From assembly GCF_001039355.2 (NCBI RefSeq), contig NW_019775570.1, positions 7,966 through 71,965 of the forward strand: 64,000 nucleotides of DNA, given 5' to 3'. Numbering within the stretch: the stretch's first letter is position 1; every line of letters begins with the position of its first letter. The translations under genes and the position numbers were made by a program. Under the pieces are notes generated by a model. That model saw only the letters and a list, made by a program, of their open reading frames with translations, had not been told where the DNA came from and did no database searches. This DNA comes from Lingula anatina. Taxonomy: Eukaryota; Brachiopoda; Lingulata; Lingulida; Lingulidae. Positions 63,434-64,000 of this stretch are shown here, piece by piece.

Positions 63434-63797
63434 CACACACGCATACAAATGTACACAAGCAAACTTGCATCTGTGTGACATGCTTATACTTCAAAAATTT
63501 ATCAACCATTGATAATTTCTGTATTTGGTCAGATTCACTTTTAAGTTAAAACAGCACTGTTTATTCTTTTTTTCTCTCTGTTTTTAAAATGAATATTATG
63601 TAAGTACATACATATAAATGGGAGTGATTAAAGATAAAACATTTTGTCATTGTACTTATAGTTTTAATTTGCAAATGTTTAAGCTCAAGAGCAGCTCAGC
63701 CACAGAAATCAAAGCCACCCATGAAACCCCAAAGAAGCACTATGTAGATGACGTCTCCTTTGAATTTTCTGGCAGTGGAAGCTCTTGCACAGTGAAG
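62737..63797 (+). CDS. Small secreted protein of an uncharacterised animal family, 5' part
   Basis: Exons 62737-62831, 63138-63246 and 63684-63797, spliced in phases 2 then 0; the last donor AAG/GTAGGA points to more exons beyond the window. The ATG (ACCATGATG context) opens MMSYVFLIVSVIVLLIASSI, a signal peptide or anchor of about 25 residues. The mature part has paired Cys and family-like blocks: TFGEGCADVNKALVDQINKW, GCKNGGEKCLYA, TEIKATHETPKKHYVDDVSF. I recall secreted metazoan proteins sharing the 'GGEKCLY...ATHTTPVKxYVDD' pattern, but no function or official name. The Cys residues suggest an extracellular, disulphide-bonded domain. An in-frame upstream ATG at 62566 exists, but I prefer 62737 for the signal peptide. 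Confidence 0.65.
63292..63432. repeat. (CA)n microsatellites in intron 2
   Basis: Two CA tracts (about 63292-63316 and 63392-63430) separated by CA-rich imperfect sequence, in the intron between the second and third exons of the secreted-protein gene. Confidence 0.9.
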
Positions 63798-64000
63798 GTA
63801 GGAGTGTGTATGTAATATGAAAAATCTGTGGATTGTCTACTGGTACCAGTGCTGTAGTTAATAATCAGTGTTTAGGATTGATGTTGTAATGAATTATAAG
63901 TAATCTTTTTAATTGCGATTTTCCCTAATTTTAAAGGTTCTATAAGTCCCCAGAATTTGATATGCATGAAACATAGTATTAATGATAGAAACAATAAATT

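Noticed and set aside
63234-63512. ORFs of His-Thr repeats
   Set aside because: Translations of the intronic CA microsatellite.
1-64000. CRISPR arrays, bacterial operons, rRNA or tRNA genes
   Set aside because: Genome is animal nuclear DNA. No regularly spaced repeats of CRISPR type, and no cloverleaf or rRNA sequence was recognised by eye.

Overview
This is a 64 kb piece of an animal nuclear genome. Genes have GT-AG introns with polypyrimidine tracts, AATAAA poly(A) signals and AT-rich spacers full of microsatellites. Two genes are clear animal orthologues: CCDC82, and the ciliary gene CFAP69. Abundant palindromic TACATGTA-type words, many tandem repeats and a near-identical duplicated block fit a highly heterozygous marine invertebrate. 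A mollusc or other lophotrochozoan is my best guess, but the species is not determined by the sequence. The window contains an 859-base N gap (41514-42372) and two single Ns (25682, 33072) that look like assembly joins.

Layout. (1) 1-9.6 kb: AT-rich, with traces of a minus-strand gene: a candidate last exon at 561-725 and a possible 7-nt first coding exon at 9577. It also holds a degenerate minisatellite at about 7.34-7.58 kb. (2) 9963-15222 (+): CCDC82 orthologue, 11 exons, 480 aa, with a DUF4211 domain. (3) 15.2-33 kb: mostly non-coding. It holds isolated minus-strand exons of an unidentified gene or genes (20176-20421, 21064-21343, 30917-31295, 32055-32198) and a 3.4 kb direct duplication (22184-25642 and 26074-29422) that may be an uncollapsed haplotype. 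(4) 33016-35638 (+): glutamine-rich coiled-coil protein of unknown function, broken in frame at the single N. (5) 37862-40604 (-): 498-aa secreted GH76 alpha-1,6-mannanase-like enzyme with a C-terminal granulin-like Cys module, in 4 exons. (6) 42814-43628 (+): two terminal exons of a gene whose 5' part is probably lost in the N gap. (7) 45742-48909 (+): caspase with a long, internally duplicated, disordered prodomain; an 18-T tract throws the catalytic core out of frame. (8) 52230-62238 (-): complete CFAP69 orthologue, 20 coding exons, 936 aa. (9) 62737-63797 and beyond (+): first three coding exons of a small secreted protein, head-to-head with CFAP69 across a promoter carrying a YY1-type site.

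The genes form no operon or single pathway; this is an ordinary mixed animal neighbourhood. The most notable items are the GH76-granulin enzyme (a fungal/bacterial-type mannan hydrolase in an intron-containing animal gene), the caspase with its homopolymer frame break, a TTAA-flanked MITE family (37090-37446 and 61527-61873), a 77-bp minisatellite at about 44.51-44.9 kb, and the tandem/haplotypic duplication. Exon boundaries were derived by hand from splice motifs, reading phase and recalled family similarity; no alignment was run.
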